From positions 12 through 54,761 of the forward strand of contig NZ_LUAW01000029.1 of assembly GCF_001605895.1 (NCBI RefSeq): 54,750 bases of DNA. Reading direction: 5' to 3'. Made by a program: the position numbers and the translations under genes. The DNA is from Acinetobacter pragensis (GTDB taxonomy: Bacteria; Pseudomonadota; Gammaproteobacteria; Pseudomonadales; Moraxellaceae). The notes beneath the pieces are model-generated. The model had not been told where the DNA came from, made no database searches, and worked only from the letters and a program-made list of their open reading frames with translations. Shown in pieces: positions 18,789 through 28,202 of the stretch; the stretch's first letter is position 1; each line of letters begins with the position of its first letter.

Positions 18789-19766
18789 TTGTTAAATCGT
18801 ATATCTTTGCGGCAAATGCAATACTTTGTCGCTACCGCAGAAAGCGGCAGTATTATCATCGCATCTGAGAAAATTCACGTTTCTTCTCCATCAATATCTG
18901 CAGCTATTGCGCATATTGAGTCAGAACTGCAGGTGCAGCTGTTTATTCGTCAGCATGCCAAAGGGCTGATTTTAACCAATATTGGCGACAAGGTGATGCA
19001 GGAATGCAAGTTCATTCTGAGTCAAGCCAGCAGCTTGTATGCATTGGCCGCAGACTTTTCAGGATCCATCCGCGGTCCTTTAAAGCTGGGCTGCTTTACC
19101 GCGTTTTCACCGATGATTTATGCAGAAATTATTCATGGATTTGCTCACCTGTATAAAAATGTCACCTTAGAGCTATGTGAAGAGGATCAGCAGGTTTTAC
19201 TCCATAGCTTGACCCGCAACGAACTGGATGTCGTATTAACTTACGATTTAAATATTGATCATGATTTAGTGAATTTTGAACCTTTGGCGGTATTGCCGCC
19301 GCACATTTTGGTGAGTGAGGCGCACCCTTTGGCCAAGAATGTTGCGGTAACGCTTGAAGAGCTGGCGGAACTGCCGATGGTGCTGCTGGATATGCCTTAT
19401 AGCAATGACTATTTTATTTCCTTATTCCGCAATCATAAGCTTAGCCCGAAAGTCGCGCATTCCTCAAGGCATGTGGACGTTGTGCGTTCCATGGTGGCCA
19501 ATAATTTGGGTTATACCATTTTAAATGTGCGCCCAAAAAATAATTTTTCCTTGGACGGAAAGCGGCTGGTCCGGATCCGTATTGCAGGCGAACACCGGCC
19601 AATGAAAATTGGTTTGGCAACCGCTAAAAATGCAGTGCTGAATACGGTTTCGCAAGCGTTTATCAGCCGCTGCCGGGCTTTCCTCTCCAATCAATATATT
19701 CCGGGGATGGGGGATGCGCATTTCTTTGATCCGCATGTCAAAACCAGAACACCATCCGAGGCCTGA
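18789..19766 (+). CDS. LysR-type transcriptional regulator of the catabolic cluster
   Basis: A 325-residue LysR-type regulator. The HTH reads SLRQMQYFVATAESGSIIIA, then SEKIHVSSPSISAAIAHIE, and the effector domain spans about 95-300. The start is TTG with AAGGA upstream; no better ATG exists. It lies 34 bases after DUF1028 and 8 bases before the M20 hydrolase, in the same direction, so it is inside the operon it probably controls. The inducer is unknown, most likely the transported substrate or a breakdown product. The C-terminal tail after about residue 300 is longer than usual. Confidence 0.9.
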   Translation: MLNRISLRQMQYFVATAESGSIIIASEKIHVSSPSISAAIAHIESELQVQLFIRQHAKGLILTNIGDKVMQECKFILSQASSLYALAADFSGSIRGPLKLGCFTAFSPMIYAEIIHGFAHLYKNVTLELCEEDQQVLLHSLTRNELDVVLTYDLNIDHDLVNFEPLAVLPPHILVSEAHPLAKNVAVTLEELAELPMVLLDMPYSNDYFISLFRNHKLSPKVAHSSRHVDVVRSMVANNLGYTILNVRPKNNFSLDGKRLVRIRIAGEHRPMKIGLATAKNAVLNTVSQAFISRCRAFLSNQYIPGMGDAHFFDPHVKTRTPSEA

Positions 19767-19774
19767 ATTTTGTT

Positions 19775-20902
19775 ATGAAAAGTACTGAACTGTTAACACA
19801 GCTGATTGCGTTTGACACCACATCATATAAAAGCAATTTAGATTTTATTCTGTATGTAAAGGCGTTGTTGGAGCAGCATAAAATTGAAACGGTATTAAAT
19901 TTTAATGCTGAGAAGACCAAAGCCAACCTATTGGCATCCGTTGGCCCAAAGGATCAGGCCGGGATATTGCTTTCAGGACATTCAGATGTCGTGCCTGTAG
20001 AAGGCCAGCAATGGGACAGTCCGGCTTTTGACGCCCGAATAAAAAACGGCAAAATTTATGGCCGCGGCACAGCAGATATGAAAGGCTTTTTGGCCTGCGC
20101 CATTATGACTATGCTGGATGCATCCATCCAGCCTTTAAAACGTCCGCTGCATTTATGCATATCCTACGATGAAGAAATTGGCTGTGTAGGTGTGCGCGGC
20201 ATATTGGATCAGCTGGCTGCAACAATAAAGCCGCCGCTGCTGTGTCTGATAGGTGAGCCAACCATGATGCAGCTGGCCTTGGCGCATAAAGGCAAAACGG
20301 TGTTCCGTGCGCGTTGCTGCGGAGAAGAAGGCCACTCCGCTTTAGCACCGAATTTTGTCAATGCCATCCATGTCGCCAGCAGTCTGGTGCAATCGATACA
20401 GCAGGTACAGCATCAGCTTCAAAGTCATGGGTATCAGGATTTAGGCTATGACATCCCTTTTAGCACAGTGCATGTCGGGAAAATTGCTGGCGGGACTGCG
20501 CTGAATATTGTGCCGAATGCATGTACGGTGGATTATGAGATTCGGCATTTGGCAGAAGACAGCAGTGCAGATATTCAGAATCAGATACTGAAGCAAATTG
20601 CAGCGCATTTTCAGGATCGGATAGAAGTGGAGAATTTGAATCAATACCCTGGCTTGAAAACCTCGCCCACAGTCGAAGCTGTAAAATTTATGCAGCAGCT
20701 GCTTCCAGAAGCGACATCGATAAAAAATATTTCTTTTGGCACTGAAGGCGGTTTGTTTCAGAATTCGCTGCAGTGCCCAGTTGTGGTATGCGGGCCTGGA
20801 GATATTGCTGTCGCGCACAAGCCGAATGAATATGTAGAACTTTCACAAATGGAAATGTGTGATAGCTTTCTTCAAAAGTTGCTGGCAAGTATTAAATATT
20901 AA
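19775..20902 (+). CDS. argE: M20 family deacylase, ArgE-like
   Basis: A 375-residue cytoplasmic zinc amidohydrolase that looks like acetylornithine deacetylase. Metal ligands and catalytic residues are all visible: SGHSDVVPV (His, Asp), YGRGTADMKGF (bridging Asp), YDEEIGC (catalytic Glu pair), GEPT, and a late His in GDIAVAHKPNEYV. The dimerisation insert (about 175-285) contains GEEGHSA. The start is 8 bases after the LysR stop. In this context it may remove an acyl group from an imported N-acyl amino acid rather than make ornithine; sequence alone cannot separate these. A terminator follows. Confidence 0.85.
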   Translation: MKSTELLTQLIAFDTTSYKSNLDFILYVKALLEQHKIETVLNFNAEKTKANLLASVGPKDQAGILLSGHSDVVPVEGQQWDSPAFDARIKNGKIYGRGTADMKGFLACAIMTMLDASIQPLKRPLHLCISYDEEIGCVGVRGILDQLAATIKPPLLCLIGEPTMMQLALAHKGKTVFRARCCGEEGHSALAPNFVNAIHVASSLVQSIQQVQHQLQSHGYQDLGYDIPFSTVHVGKIAGGTALNIVPNACTVDYEIRHLAEDSSADIQNQILKQIAAHFQDRIEVENLNQYPGLKTSPTVEAVKFMQQLLPEATSIKNISFGTEGGLFQNSLQCPVVVCGPGDIAVAHKPNEYVELSQMEMCDSFLQKLLASIKY

Positions 20903-21019
20903 TATGTAGTTGAGTTTAAAACTTAATTTAAATTTTTCTTGAAAATAATGTTTGTTCATGCGTATATTATGTGTGCTTAAAATAAAATTTTTAAGTAGAA
21001 CTATTCTGTTTTTATACTA

Positions 21020-21046
21020 GGTCAATTTTTATATTGGCCTTTTTTA
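21020..21046 (+). terminator. Terminator after the M20 hydrolase
   Basis: GGTCAAT / ATTGGCC with a 6-base loop and one G-T pair, followed by seven T residues. Confidence 0.8.
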
Positions 21047-21154
21047 TTGCTTTTAATTTTCCATATTAATACCTCAAATTTTCAAAATTACATCTTTAAA
21101 TAAAATTCGATATAACAAGCTTAATAGAATAGGTTGATGTAAGCGGGGTCTCGA

Positions 21155-22663
21155 ATGGATTTTAATTGGGAATATACCTTAAAGTTATTTTTAAACAAAA
21201 ATTTTTGGCAAGCAACTTGGACTGTGATCGAGTTGAGTGTTTTGGTTTGGGTTCTGGGCATTGTTTTGGGTTTTGCGCTGGCTTTTGGCAAGCAGTCCAA
21301 ACTGAAGGCGGTGGCATGGTCTAGCGATGCGTATATCTGGTTTTTCCGCAGCTTGCCGCTGCTGGTGCTTTTAGTTTTTGTTTATAACTTGCCGCAAATT
21401 TTCCCTGCTTCGAGTGTTGTGCTTGCTTCCCCTTTTATTGCGGGACTATTAGCCATGACCCTCAGTGAGGCCGCGTATATTGCTGAGATTCACCGCGGCG
21501 GCCTGACTTCTATTCACAAAGGGCAGATAGAGGCTGGAAAGGCCTTAGGCATGAAAGCTTCGGGCATTCAGCGTTTAATCGTCATTCCGCAAGCCTTCCG
21601 TGTGGCGTTGCCTGCGCTGGGCAATGAGTATGTCTCCATTGTTAAACTCACTTCTTTAGTTTCAGTGATTTCTTTAACAGAAATCCTCTTGGTGGGGCAA
21701 CGCCTGTATACCCAAAACTTTTTAGTGATGGAAACCATGCTGGCGGTTGCATTTTATTATGTGCTGATTGTGACAGTTTTTGGCTGGCTGATTGGCTGGT
21801 TTGAACGCCGCATTGATATTGCCAACCGTAAGCCTGGCATGTTGAGTGAATCTGATCCATTGCTGCAGCTGCCGAATGCATCGATTCGTGCACGTAAAGA
21901 CATCAGCGCAGAGCGTCATGGCGAATTCGCGCTTGAAGCGGTGAATATTCATAAAGCCTATGGTCAGCATGAAGTACTGAAAGGCATTCATTTGAATGTA
22001 AACTGGGGGGAAGTGATTTCAATCATTGGCCCATCAGGTTCAGGCAAGACCACGCTCATCCGTACATTAAATGGCTTAGAAGCTTTGAACCAAGGCACAG
22101 TGAATCTGTTAGGGCAGCCGTTTTTGAAAGATCAGGCAATCACCGAAGATTCGCCTGAATATAAAAAACAAATTGTGCATGTGGGGATGGTGTTCCAAAG
22201 CTTTAATTTATTTCCGCATAAAACCATTTTAGAAAATGTGATGCTGGCGCCGCTGTACCACAAAATGGGTACGGTGCTGGACAATAAAGTCACAGCATTG
22301 GCGATGCTGGATAAAGTTGGCATGAAGCTGCATGCCAATAAATATCCGCATCAGCTTTCTGGCGGGCAGCAGCAGCGTGTGGCGATTGCACGGGCACTGG
22401 CCATGCAGCCATCCATTATCTTGTTTGATGAGCCGACATCTGCTTTAGATCCTGAATTGGTCAATGAAGTGCTGAAGGTCATTGAAGAATTGGCAAAAGA
22501 AGGTTTGACCATGATTATTGTGACGCATGAGATGCGCTTTGCATTTAAAGTTTCTGACCGTGTGGTATTTATGGAAAATGGCCATGTGATATTAAATGAT
22601 ACCCCTGAAATTTTATTGCAATCAGATAATGAACGGTTCCAAAAATTTATTTCTAAGGAGTAG
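21155..22663 (+). CDS. Fused permease-ATPase of the polar amino acid ABC transporter family
   Basis: A 502-residue fusion. Residues 1-230 are a HisM/GlnP-type permease with about five membrane helices and the EAA loop [15 protein letters not shown] (126-140). Residues 257-502 are a GlnQ-type ATPase: Walker A GPSGSGKT (292-299), signature LSGGQQQR (401-408), Walker [13 protein letters not shown] and the H-loop VTHEMRF. Usually these are separate genes; one chain gives a fixed 1:1 ratio, and a homodimer would supply both halves. GGGG lies 7 bases before the ATG. Two binding-protein genes nearby are the likely partners. Probable import of an amino acid or derivative. Confidence 0.92.
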   Translation: MDFNWEYTLKLFLNKNFWQATWTVIELSVLVWVLGIVLGFALAFGKQSKLKAVAWSSDAYIWFFRSLPLLVLLVFVYNLPQIFPASSVVLASPFIAGLLAMTLSEAAYIAEIHRGGLTSIHKGQIEAGKALGMKASGIQRLIVIPQAFRVALPALGNEYVSIVKLTSLVSVISLTEILLVGQRLYTQNFLVMETMLAVAFYYVLIVTVFGWLIGWFERRIDIANRKPGMLSESDPLLQLPNASIRARKDISAERHGEFALEAVNIHKAYGQHEVLKGIHLNVNWGEVISIIGPSGSGKTTLIRTLNGLEALNQGTVNLLGQPFLKDQAITEDSPEYKKQIVHVGMVFQSFNLFPHKTILENVMLAPLYHKMGTVLDNKVTALAMLDKVGMKLHANKYPHQLSGGQQQRVAIARALAMQPSIILFDEPTSALDPELVNEVLKVIEELAKEGLTMIIVTHEMRFAFKVSDRVVFMENGHVILNDTPEILLQSDNERFQKFISKE

Positions 22664-22716
22664 TCTATTTATTATATTTTATTAAAAAAATAGTTTTTTA
22701 ATTCTACTTATTATAT

Positions 22717-22740
22717 GCAGTCATTTTGACTGCTTTTTTT
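22717..22740 (+). terminator. Terminator after the fused transporter gene
   Basis: GCAGTCA / TGACTGC with a TTT loop and seven T residues. Confidence 0.85.
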
Positions 22741-22863
22741 ATGAGTTGATTTTTATAATTCTAATTTTATGAATGAGTACATAAAAAAATCCTAATCGGA
22801 TTGCCTAAAAAATATAGCTATATTGAATTGAATACAAAATCAACGACAGCAACGGGTTTAGGC

Positions 22864-23706
22864 ATGAAGAAGAATACAGTATTAACCGTTACCGCATTGG
22901 CAGGCGCTTTATTCCTAAGCGGCTGTACAAAAAAGACAGAAACAGCCGCGGACAGTACGGCTGCGGCCGGTCAGAAAGTCCTGACTATTGGTTCTGATAT
23001 GACATTTCCGCCATATGAGTTTTTAGACAACGGCAAGCCAAGCGGCATTGATGTTGAAATCATGGCAAAAATGGCCGAATTGGATGGAAATTATCAGCCG
23101 GAATGGATAGATACGCGCTGGGCGAATTTGATTCCTGGCTTAAAAAGCCAAAAGTTTGATGTGCTTTTCTCATCCATGTATATCACTAAAGAGCGCTTAG
23201 CGCAGATAGACATGATTCCGTATTACAAAACGGATATTTCATTGCTGGTGAGGGTGGATTCAGATTTGGCGCCTAAAGGGCCAAACGACTTATGCGGCCG
23301 TACTGTGGGTGCAATGAAGGGCACAGCCTTTGCAACCCAAGTGCAGGATATTTCTAAAGACCGCTGTGTGGCTAAAGGTAAGCCAGCCATTACCGTGCGT
23401 GAGTTTGAAACTTCGCCGCAAACGACGCAGGCCTTGCTGGCGCATGCAGTCGAAATTCAATATGACGATGCTGCGGTTATGACAGCTGCAACAAAAAACT
23501 TGCCGGGCAAGGTGAAAATTACATCGACTGAGCAGTTTTTTCCAATCGTGGGCGGCATCGGTGTGCGCAAAGGCGACACGGCAACGCGCAAGCTGCTGGA
23601 AGATGGCCTAAATAAAATTAAAGCTTCAGGCGATTACAGCAAAATTCTGGCTGCTTATGGCTTGAAAGAACCATCAGCGGAAGACATCGCCGCCGTAATG
23701 AAATAA
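22864..23706 (+). CDS. Amino acid ABC transporter substrate-binding lipoprotein (first copy)
   Basis: A 280-residue SBP_bac_3-type protein. The lipoprotein signal ends ALFLSGC, so it should be lipid-anchored in the periplasm. The ligand-binding pattern of the LAO/HisJ family is visible: TFPPYEF, YITKERL (Arg for the carboxylate) and IQYDDAAV (Asp for the amino group). It is clearly paralogous to the second binding protein at 25686. I start at ATG 22864 because the signal peptide begins there; a TTG 21 codons upstream would bury it. The ribosome site is weak. A terminator separates it from the transporter gene, so expression may differ. Confidence 0.9.
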   Translation: MKKNTVLTVTALAGALFLSGCTKKTETAADSTAAAGQKVLTIGSDMTFPPYEFLDNGKPSGIDVEIMAKMAELDGNYQPEWIDTRWANLIPGLKSQKFDVLFSSMYITKERLAQIDMIPYYKTDISLLVRVDSDLAPKGPNDLCGRTVGAMKGTAFATQVQDISKDRCVAKGKPAITVREFETSPQTTQALLAHAVEIQYDDAAVMTAATKNLPGKVKITSTEQFFPIVGGIGVRKGDTATRKLLEDGLNKIKASGDYSKILAAYGLKEPSAEDIAAVMK

Positions 23707-23826
23707 CTTGCAGATTTATGAAAAGGTGCATTGATTCAAGCATAGCAGGGATGCACTTATTATATATGGATAACGCGGTTAAATGATTCACTGACAGATT
23801 GATGCACAAGATAGAGAGGAAAAAAG

Positions 23827-24696
23827 ATGTTAAAAGCGGAACAAATTGAACAATTTCATCGAGACGGTTATTTGGTTGTAGACAATGTGCTGAATGCCGA
23901 TGAATTGCAGGGCCTGCGCGGACAGCTAGAGGCTTGGGTAGACGAAAGCCGAGCATTTGCAGCAGCTTATGGTGAAACAATGGATGGGCGTTCACGTTTT
24001 GATGTCGACCCTGCCGATCATAGTGCAGATCATCCCGCACTGCGCCGTGTCAGCTCACCTACTGAGATTTCAGAGGCGTATTTTAAAACCGCAATGCAGT
24101 CTAAAATGGCAGAAATGGCGGGTCAGCTGATAGGCGGTTCAGGCACGCGTTTTCATCACAGTAAAGTAAATGCCAAACTGCCGCATACTGCCACGACTGT
24201 AAAATGGCATCAGGATTTTCCATTTACCCCGCATACCAACGACGACATGATTACCTCACTGCTGATGGTGGGTGAGGTGACACAGGACAATGGGCCGCTG
24301 CAGGTGATTCCTGGCAGCCATAAAGGTGAGCTGTATAATCATTGGCAAGACGGCCGTTTTACCGGCAAAGTAGATGATGCTGTGGAAGCCAAAGAATGCC
24401 AAAAGTATGTTTCATGTATTGGTCCAGCGGGCTCAGTCTGCTTTATGCATACCCGTTTGCTGCATGCATCTGGTGCAAATAATACTGAGTTGCCGCGCTA
24501 CTTATTTATTACGGTGTATGCGGCTGAAGACGCTGTTGCATTATCGGATAATCCTTTACCAAGTCAGCATCAAGGCCATTTGGTGTATGGCACAGAAAGC
24601 GGTCAAATCCGGATGTCGCCAAATGCACTGAAAATGCCGCAAAAACCGAAGGGCGCTTCGTTCTTTGTACAGCAGGCGGGTTTAGAAATGGCATAA
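23827..24696 (+). CDS. Phytanoyl-CoA dioxygenase (PhyH) family oxygenase, first copy
   Basis: A 289-residue Fe(II)/2-oxoglutarate dioxygenase. The iron facial triad is visible: KWHQDFPF (HxD) and the distal His in LLHASGANN, followed by the 2-oxoglutarate Arg in LPRYLF. The segment NGPLQVIPGSH is typical of PhyH enzymes, including the ectoine hydroxylase branch, so a small amino-acid-like substrate is plausible. GAGGAAAAAAG precedes the ATG. It follows the first binding-protein gene and is convergent with the aldolase gene across a strong terminator. The reaction is probably hydroxylation or oxidative dealkylation; substrate unknown. Confidence 0.88.
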   Translation: MLKAEQIEQFHRDGYLVVDNVLNADELQGLRGQLEAWVDESRAFAAAYGETMDGRSRFDVDPADHSADHPALRRVSSPTEISEAYFKTAMQSKMAEMAGQLIGGSGTRFHHSKVNAKLPHTATTVKWHQDFPFTPHTNDDMITSLLMVGEVTQDNGPLQVIPGSHKGELYNHWQDGRFTGKVDDAVEAKECQKYVSCIGPAGSVCFMHTRLLHASGANNTELPRYLFITVYAAEDAVALSDNPLPSQHQGHLVYGTESGQIRMSPNALKMPQKPKGASFFVQQAGLEMA

Positions 24697-24728
24697 GCAG
24701 GCACAGCATTCTGACAGCAATGGCAGAA

Positions 24729-24760
24729 TAAAAAAGAGCTTCTTATGAAGCTCTTTTTTA
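24729..24760. terminator. Bidirectional terminator between PhyH and aldolase genes
   Basis: AAAAAGAGCTTC / GAAGCTCTTTTT with loop TTAT, flanked by an A-run and T-run; serves both converging genes. Confidence 0.9.
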
Positions 24761-24799
24761 TTGGGTATTTATTTACAAGTGCTGCATAGTTCTGTTGAT

Positions 24800-25525
24800 T
24801 TAATTCATAAAGCTTGGATCTTCTGCCAGCAGAATGCGCTTCATTTCTTCAAAATGCGCCCTGCTGAAATCTTCAATTTTTTCCCAATCCTGAGCCGTTT
24901 TTTCCGCTACTGCATCACCCAAAATATTCAAGGCTTGCCCTGTAGAATAAGCCGAAATCAGGATCTGGCTAGAGCGCTCAAAGGTATACATATCATCAAA
25001 AGCCACGCCAATATCATGCGAACCAATCAATACGCCATGATTGCACATCATGAGCCGGCTTTTGTCTTGCAGCAGCTGCGCTAAGCGGCGTCCTTCAGCG
25101 ATTTGATCCGCCATGCCGCTGTAATGATGGTCATAGGCAACACGGTTAAAATAACGCGCGCTGTTCTGTTCAATTGGCAGCAGCGCCGGATTTTTCAGGC
25201 AAGACAGCGCTGTAGCGTAGACTGGATGCAAATGCATGATGACGCGGATATCAGGGCGCAGCTGATGAATTTGCCCATGAATGGCCCAAGCGGTTGAATC
25301 AATTTGCCCTTTTTCAAAACTGTCAGGATCATCAGCCTGCACCAAGATCAGGTCACTGGCTTTGACTTTGGAAAAATGCATCCATTTCGGATTCAGCAAA
25401 AAGGTCTTTCCATCTTCCGATACGGCCGCGCTGAAATGATTGGCGACGGCTTCATGCATGCCTAATTTTGCGCTCAAGCGCAGGGCAGCGGCTAAGTCAA
25501 TGCGGATCTGCTGTTCTGTTTTCAT
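24800..25525 (-). CDS. Class II aldolase/adducin family protein
   Basis: A 241-residue zinc-dependent aldolase-type protein. The HxH pair is in MHLHPVYATA, and a further His is in MMCNHGVLIGS. An early LAAALRLSAKLGMHEAVANHFSA segment matches the family, which includes fuculose-phosphate aldolase and decarboxylase or dehydratase relatives. I place the start at the ATG giving MKTEQQIRID; the open frame continues far upstream without family similarity. A GTG four codons earlier is possible. In this cluster it could cleave a beta-hydroxylated product made by one of the dioxygenases; that is inference. It is divergent from the second binding-protein gene. Confidence 0.88.
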   Translation of the reverse strand: MKTEQQIRIDLAAALRLSAKLGMHEAVANHFSAAVSEDGKTFLLNPKWMHFSKVKASDLILVQADDPDSFEKGQIDSTAWAIHGQIHQLRPDIRVIMHLHPVYATALSCLKNPALLPIEQNSARYFNRVAYDHHYSGMADQIAEGRRLAQLLQDKSRLMMCNHGVLIGSHDIGVAFDDMYTFERSSQILISAYSTGQALNILGDAVAEKTAQDWEKIEDFSRAHFEEMKRILLAEDPSFMN

Positions 25526-25685
25526 CGGTGTACTCACATAAAAATATAAGAAAATTCTATGACTTTTTGTGACGTTTTTTGCATCGCATTTTTTGGAGTA
25601 TTGACTAGGAATTTCCAAATTACATTCAGAAAAATTCTCACGTATAACAAATATAAAGCGCATAAAAGCCACAGAGAACTGATCT

Positions 25686-26546
25686 ATGAAAACCAATCTT
25701 AAAATGAAACCGATTGCCGCCATTCTTTTGACCGCCTTAGGATTGGCCGCTTGCAGCCAAAGCTCAGAGCCAAAAGCGGAAACTTCGCAAAGCAATGCTT
25801 CTGACACTGCAGCCAAGACATATCAAATTGGCAGTGACATGACTTTTCCGCCATTTGAATACATGGAAAATGATCAGCCCGCTGGTTTTGATGTGGATCT
25901 CGCGGCGCAAATTTTTGCCAAAACCAATGAAAAAGCCAATTTCGTCGACACGCGCTTTTCGAACTTAATTACGGGGCTGGATGCGAAAAAATTTGATCTG
26001 GTTTTGTCTGGTTTGTACATCACCAAAGAGCGCTTGGAAAAAGTGGATATGGTGCCGTATTACATGACCACTGAAGCCGTGATTGCTTTAGCGGGTTCAG
26101 ACTATCAGCCAAAAGTGCGAGATGATCTGTGCGGTAAAACTGTTGCATCGCAAAAAGGTTCACTTTTCCCAGAACAGCTGCGGAAAATGTCAGAGGAAAG
26201 CTGTGTCGCGAAAGGTAAAGCGCCCATTAAAGTGCGTGAATTTGAGACCTCGCCTGAATCTGTCCAAGCCCTGCTGGCAAAAGCTGTGGATGCGCAATAT
26301 GACGATGCCAGTGTTGCGAAAAGCACAGTGGATAAGCTCAAAGGCCGTGTGCTCATCAGCTCTACAGAACCCTTCTTTCCAATCTTGGGCGGTATTGCTG
26401 TTCGTAAAGGGGATACCGCTATGCTGCAAAAAGTGCAATCCGGTTTGGATGCTTTAAAAGCCTCCGGCGAATATGGCGCGTTGATCGCTAAATATAATTT
26501 GCAGGAGCCAACGGACGAGGACATTGCCAAATATATGCCGAAATAA
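25686..26546 (+). CDS. Amino acid ABC transporter substrate-binding lipoprotein (second copy)
   Basis: A 286-residue SBP_bac_3 protein with lipoprotein signal ALGLAAC. It shares long stretches with the first copy: SDMTFPP, YITKERL, VREFETSP, QYDDA and the GGI-VRKGDTA block. The amino-acid ligand residues (Arg after ITKE, Asp in YDD) are kept. No permease or ATPase is adjacent, so it probably shares the fused transporter 3 kb upstream. The porin gene follows 48 bases later in the same direction, so the two may form an outer- and inner-membrane uptake pair. GAGAA precedes the ATG. Confidence 0.9.
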   Translation: MKTNLKMKPIAAILLTALGLAACSQSSEPKAETSQSNASDTAAKTYQIGSDMTFPPFEYMENDQPAGFDVDLAAQIFAKTNEKANFVDTRFSNLITGLDAKKFDLVLSGLYITKERLEKVDMVPYYMTTEAVIALAGSDYQPKVRDDLCGKTVASQKGSLFPEQLRKMSEESCVAKGKAPIKVREFETSPESVQALLAKAVDAQYDDASVAKSTVDKLKGRVLISSTEPFFPILGGIAVRKGDTAMLQKVQSGLDALKASGEYGALIAKYNLQEPTDEDIAKYMPK

Positions 26547-26594
26547 TTTCAGTACTTTTAAATATTTTTTTAACACTAAATTGAGAACAAGCAC

Positions 26595-27767
26595 ATGCAA
26601 AAAAAAGCGTTATCTGGCTGTATGGCATTGATTGTGATGGGGTGTGTGGGGACACCTGCTTTTGCACAAGATTTATCGATAGGGGATCCAAAGTCGGATT
26701 TGGGCGAGCTGAAAGTCTCTGGTTTTTTGAGAGCGAAATATCAAGATAAAAGCTGGTCGGATAATGATCATAAACTGACATTTGATGCAGCCAAAGTCAA
26801 TTTGGACTACACCTCGCCAAAAGTTTTTGGGCATATTGAATACCGCTGTTATCAATTTGATAAGCTTTGTGATTTTTCTACACTAGTCGATGCCTATGCA
26901 GGCTATAACTTGAATGAAAATCATCTGATTCAAGCGGGTTTGCAGCCCGTGCCGTTTGGTCCGGGGCGTTTCTGGGAAAGCAACTATTATGGCGGCGTCA
27001 TCACTCAAATTGGCTTAGAAGATGTGCACAATCTTGGCCTGAAATATCAGGGTAAATTTGAGACAGGCACCAAAGTTGAATTGGCATATTTTACCGGAGA
27101 TGGCGGTAAATACAGCGGCCCGTATTCGGATGACGCAAGCCGCTACACCACAAATTTTGTAAAACCGGAAGATCCGACACTGACGCATCTTGATGAAAAA
27201 AACATGTTTATTGCGCGTGTGCAGCAAGATTTGAGCGGACTGCCTGAAGGGATGAGCTCATCGCTGGGCGCATCTTATTGGTATTCAGATATTGAAAATA
27301 AAACCAACGGGCAAACGGGTGACCGTAAGGCTTGGTCAATTTTTGGCAATGTGGCGTATAACGATCTGACCTTGGGTTTGACCGTCGGTAAAAATGATGT
27401 CGACAACAAAGATCCAATTACGCCAGAATCTTCATTAATGGGTTCATTTGATGATAACTTTATGGTGGCGAATGAAGGCATGTTCTACACTGCAGATGTC
27501 AGCTATACCTTTAAAAATGTCGGTAAATTGGATGCGGTAACGCCATATGCCATGTACAGCACCTACGATAAATCTAAAGACGGCTTTAAGAAATCTTCAC
27601 GCAACTTAGTCGGTGTGGCGGCATACTATAAAGATTTAGCTTTTGTCGCAGAATATATTGTGGGGAAAAATGATTACCTGATTGGCGGGCCATCTGATTC
27701 TTATGCTGCCGGCAGTGACACAGACACGCATGAACTGCTGAATCTGCAGGTTTACTACAACTTCTAA
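26595..27767 (+). CDS. Outer-membrane porin-like beta-barrel protein
   Basis: A 390-residue exported protein. The signal peptide ends GTPAFA before QDLS. The mature part alternates short amphipathic strands with polar turns throughout (VSGFLRAKYQDKSW, LGLKYQGKF, LGASYWYSD) and ends in VYYNF; the terminal Phe is the usual outer-membrane barrel signal. Two cysteines close together (YRCYQFDKLC) could form a disulfide. Probably a diffusion channel for the compound bound by the lipoprotein encoded just upstream; the exact porin subfamily is not clear to me. A strong terminator follows. Confidence 0.82.
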   Translation: MQKKALSGCMALIVMGCVGTPAFAQDLSIGDPKSDLGELKVSGFLRAKYQDKSWSDNDHKLTFDAAKVNLDYTSPKVFGHIEYRCYQFDKLCDFSTLVDAYAGYNLNENHLIQAGLQPVPFGPGRFWESNYYGGVITQIGLEDVHNLGLKYQGKFETGTKVELAYFTGDGGKYSGPYSDDASRYTTNFVKPEDPTLTHLDEKNMFIARVQQDLSGLPEGMSSSLGASYWYSDIENKTNGQTGDRKAWSIFGNVAYNDLTLGLTVGKNDVDNKDPITPESSLMGSFDDNFMVANEGMFYTADVSYTFKNVGKLDAVTPYAMYSTYDKSKDGFKKSSRNLVGVAAYYKDLAFVAEYIVGKNDYLIGGPSDSYAAGSDTDTHELLNLQVYYNF

Positions 27768-27792
27768 TGTTCTAGAAGGCTGTACCATTTTA

Positions 27793-27829
27793 AAAACACC
27801 GCATAAATGGATGTATGCGGTGTTTTTTA
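27793..27829 (+). terminator. Terminator after the porin gene
   Basis: A 12-base stem, AAAACACCGCAT / ATGCGGTGTTTT, with a 10-base loop and trailing T residues. Confidence 0.9.
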
Positions 27830-27852
27830 TTGCATATTTTTTATTCTAGGCG

Positions 27853-28073
27853 GTGAGAGTAAAGCGTTCACTGAAGATTTTTTACTTTGGGAAGCTTATT
27901 GCAGGCGCTAAGCCTTCGCCAGAATTTTATCTGGAAAGCAGGAACATCTTTCATGACCCAGCACATAGGCATTTGAATCAATAGAAGCAGAGCAAAAAAT
28001 TATTACTCTAGACGCAGCGCTTTGGATTGCGTTGAACCGTGAGTTGAGTGACGTATATCAAATACTGTATTAA
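27853..28073 (+). pseudogene. Possible decayed coding remnant
   Basis: Two adjoining open stretches in different frames look like parts of one protein. The first runs from GTG 27853 and reads FYFGKLIAGAKPSPEF and further to a TAG at 27982. The second is open from about 27970 to TAA 28071 and contains ITLDAALWIALNRELSD. One frameshift near 27970 would join them. I do not recognise a family. The rest of the 27768-28202 gap holds only the two terminators. Confidence 0.3.
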
Positions 28074-28162
28074 AAGACTTTGTCCTATTTACTGATAAAA
28101 ATCATATTGGAATAATTATTTTGATATCAATAATTTAAATAATACGCCTACTGCCATAAAAA

Positions 28163-28183
28163 AAGAGGCATATAGCCTCTTTA
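28163..28183 (-). terminator. Terminator of the TauD/TfdA dioxygenase gene
   Basis: The perfect stem AAAGAGGC / GCCTCTTT has a 5-base loop; read on the minus strand it ends in a T-run. Confidence 0.8.
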
Positions 28184-28202
28184 TTAAAGATGATAAATCA
28201 TT

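Noticed and set aside
25526..25816. Longer N-terminus for the class II aldolase
   Set aside because: The extra 97 residues do not match the family and run into the opposite binding-protein gene.
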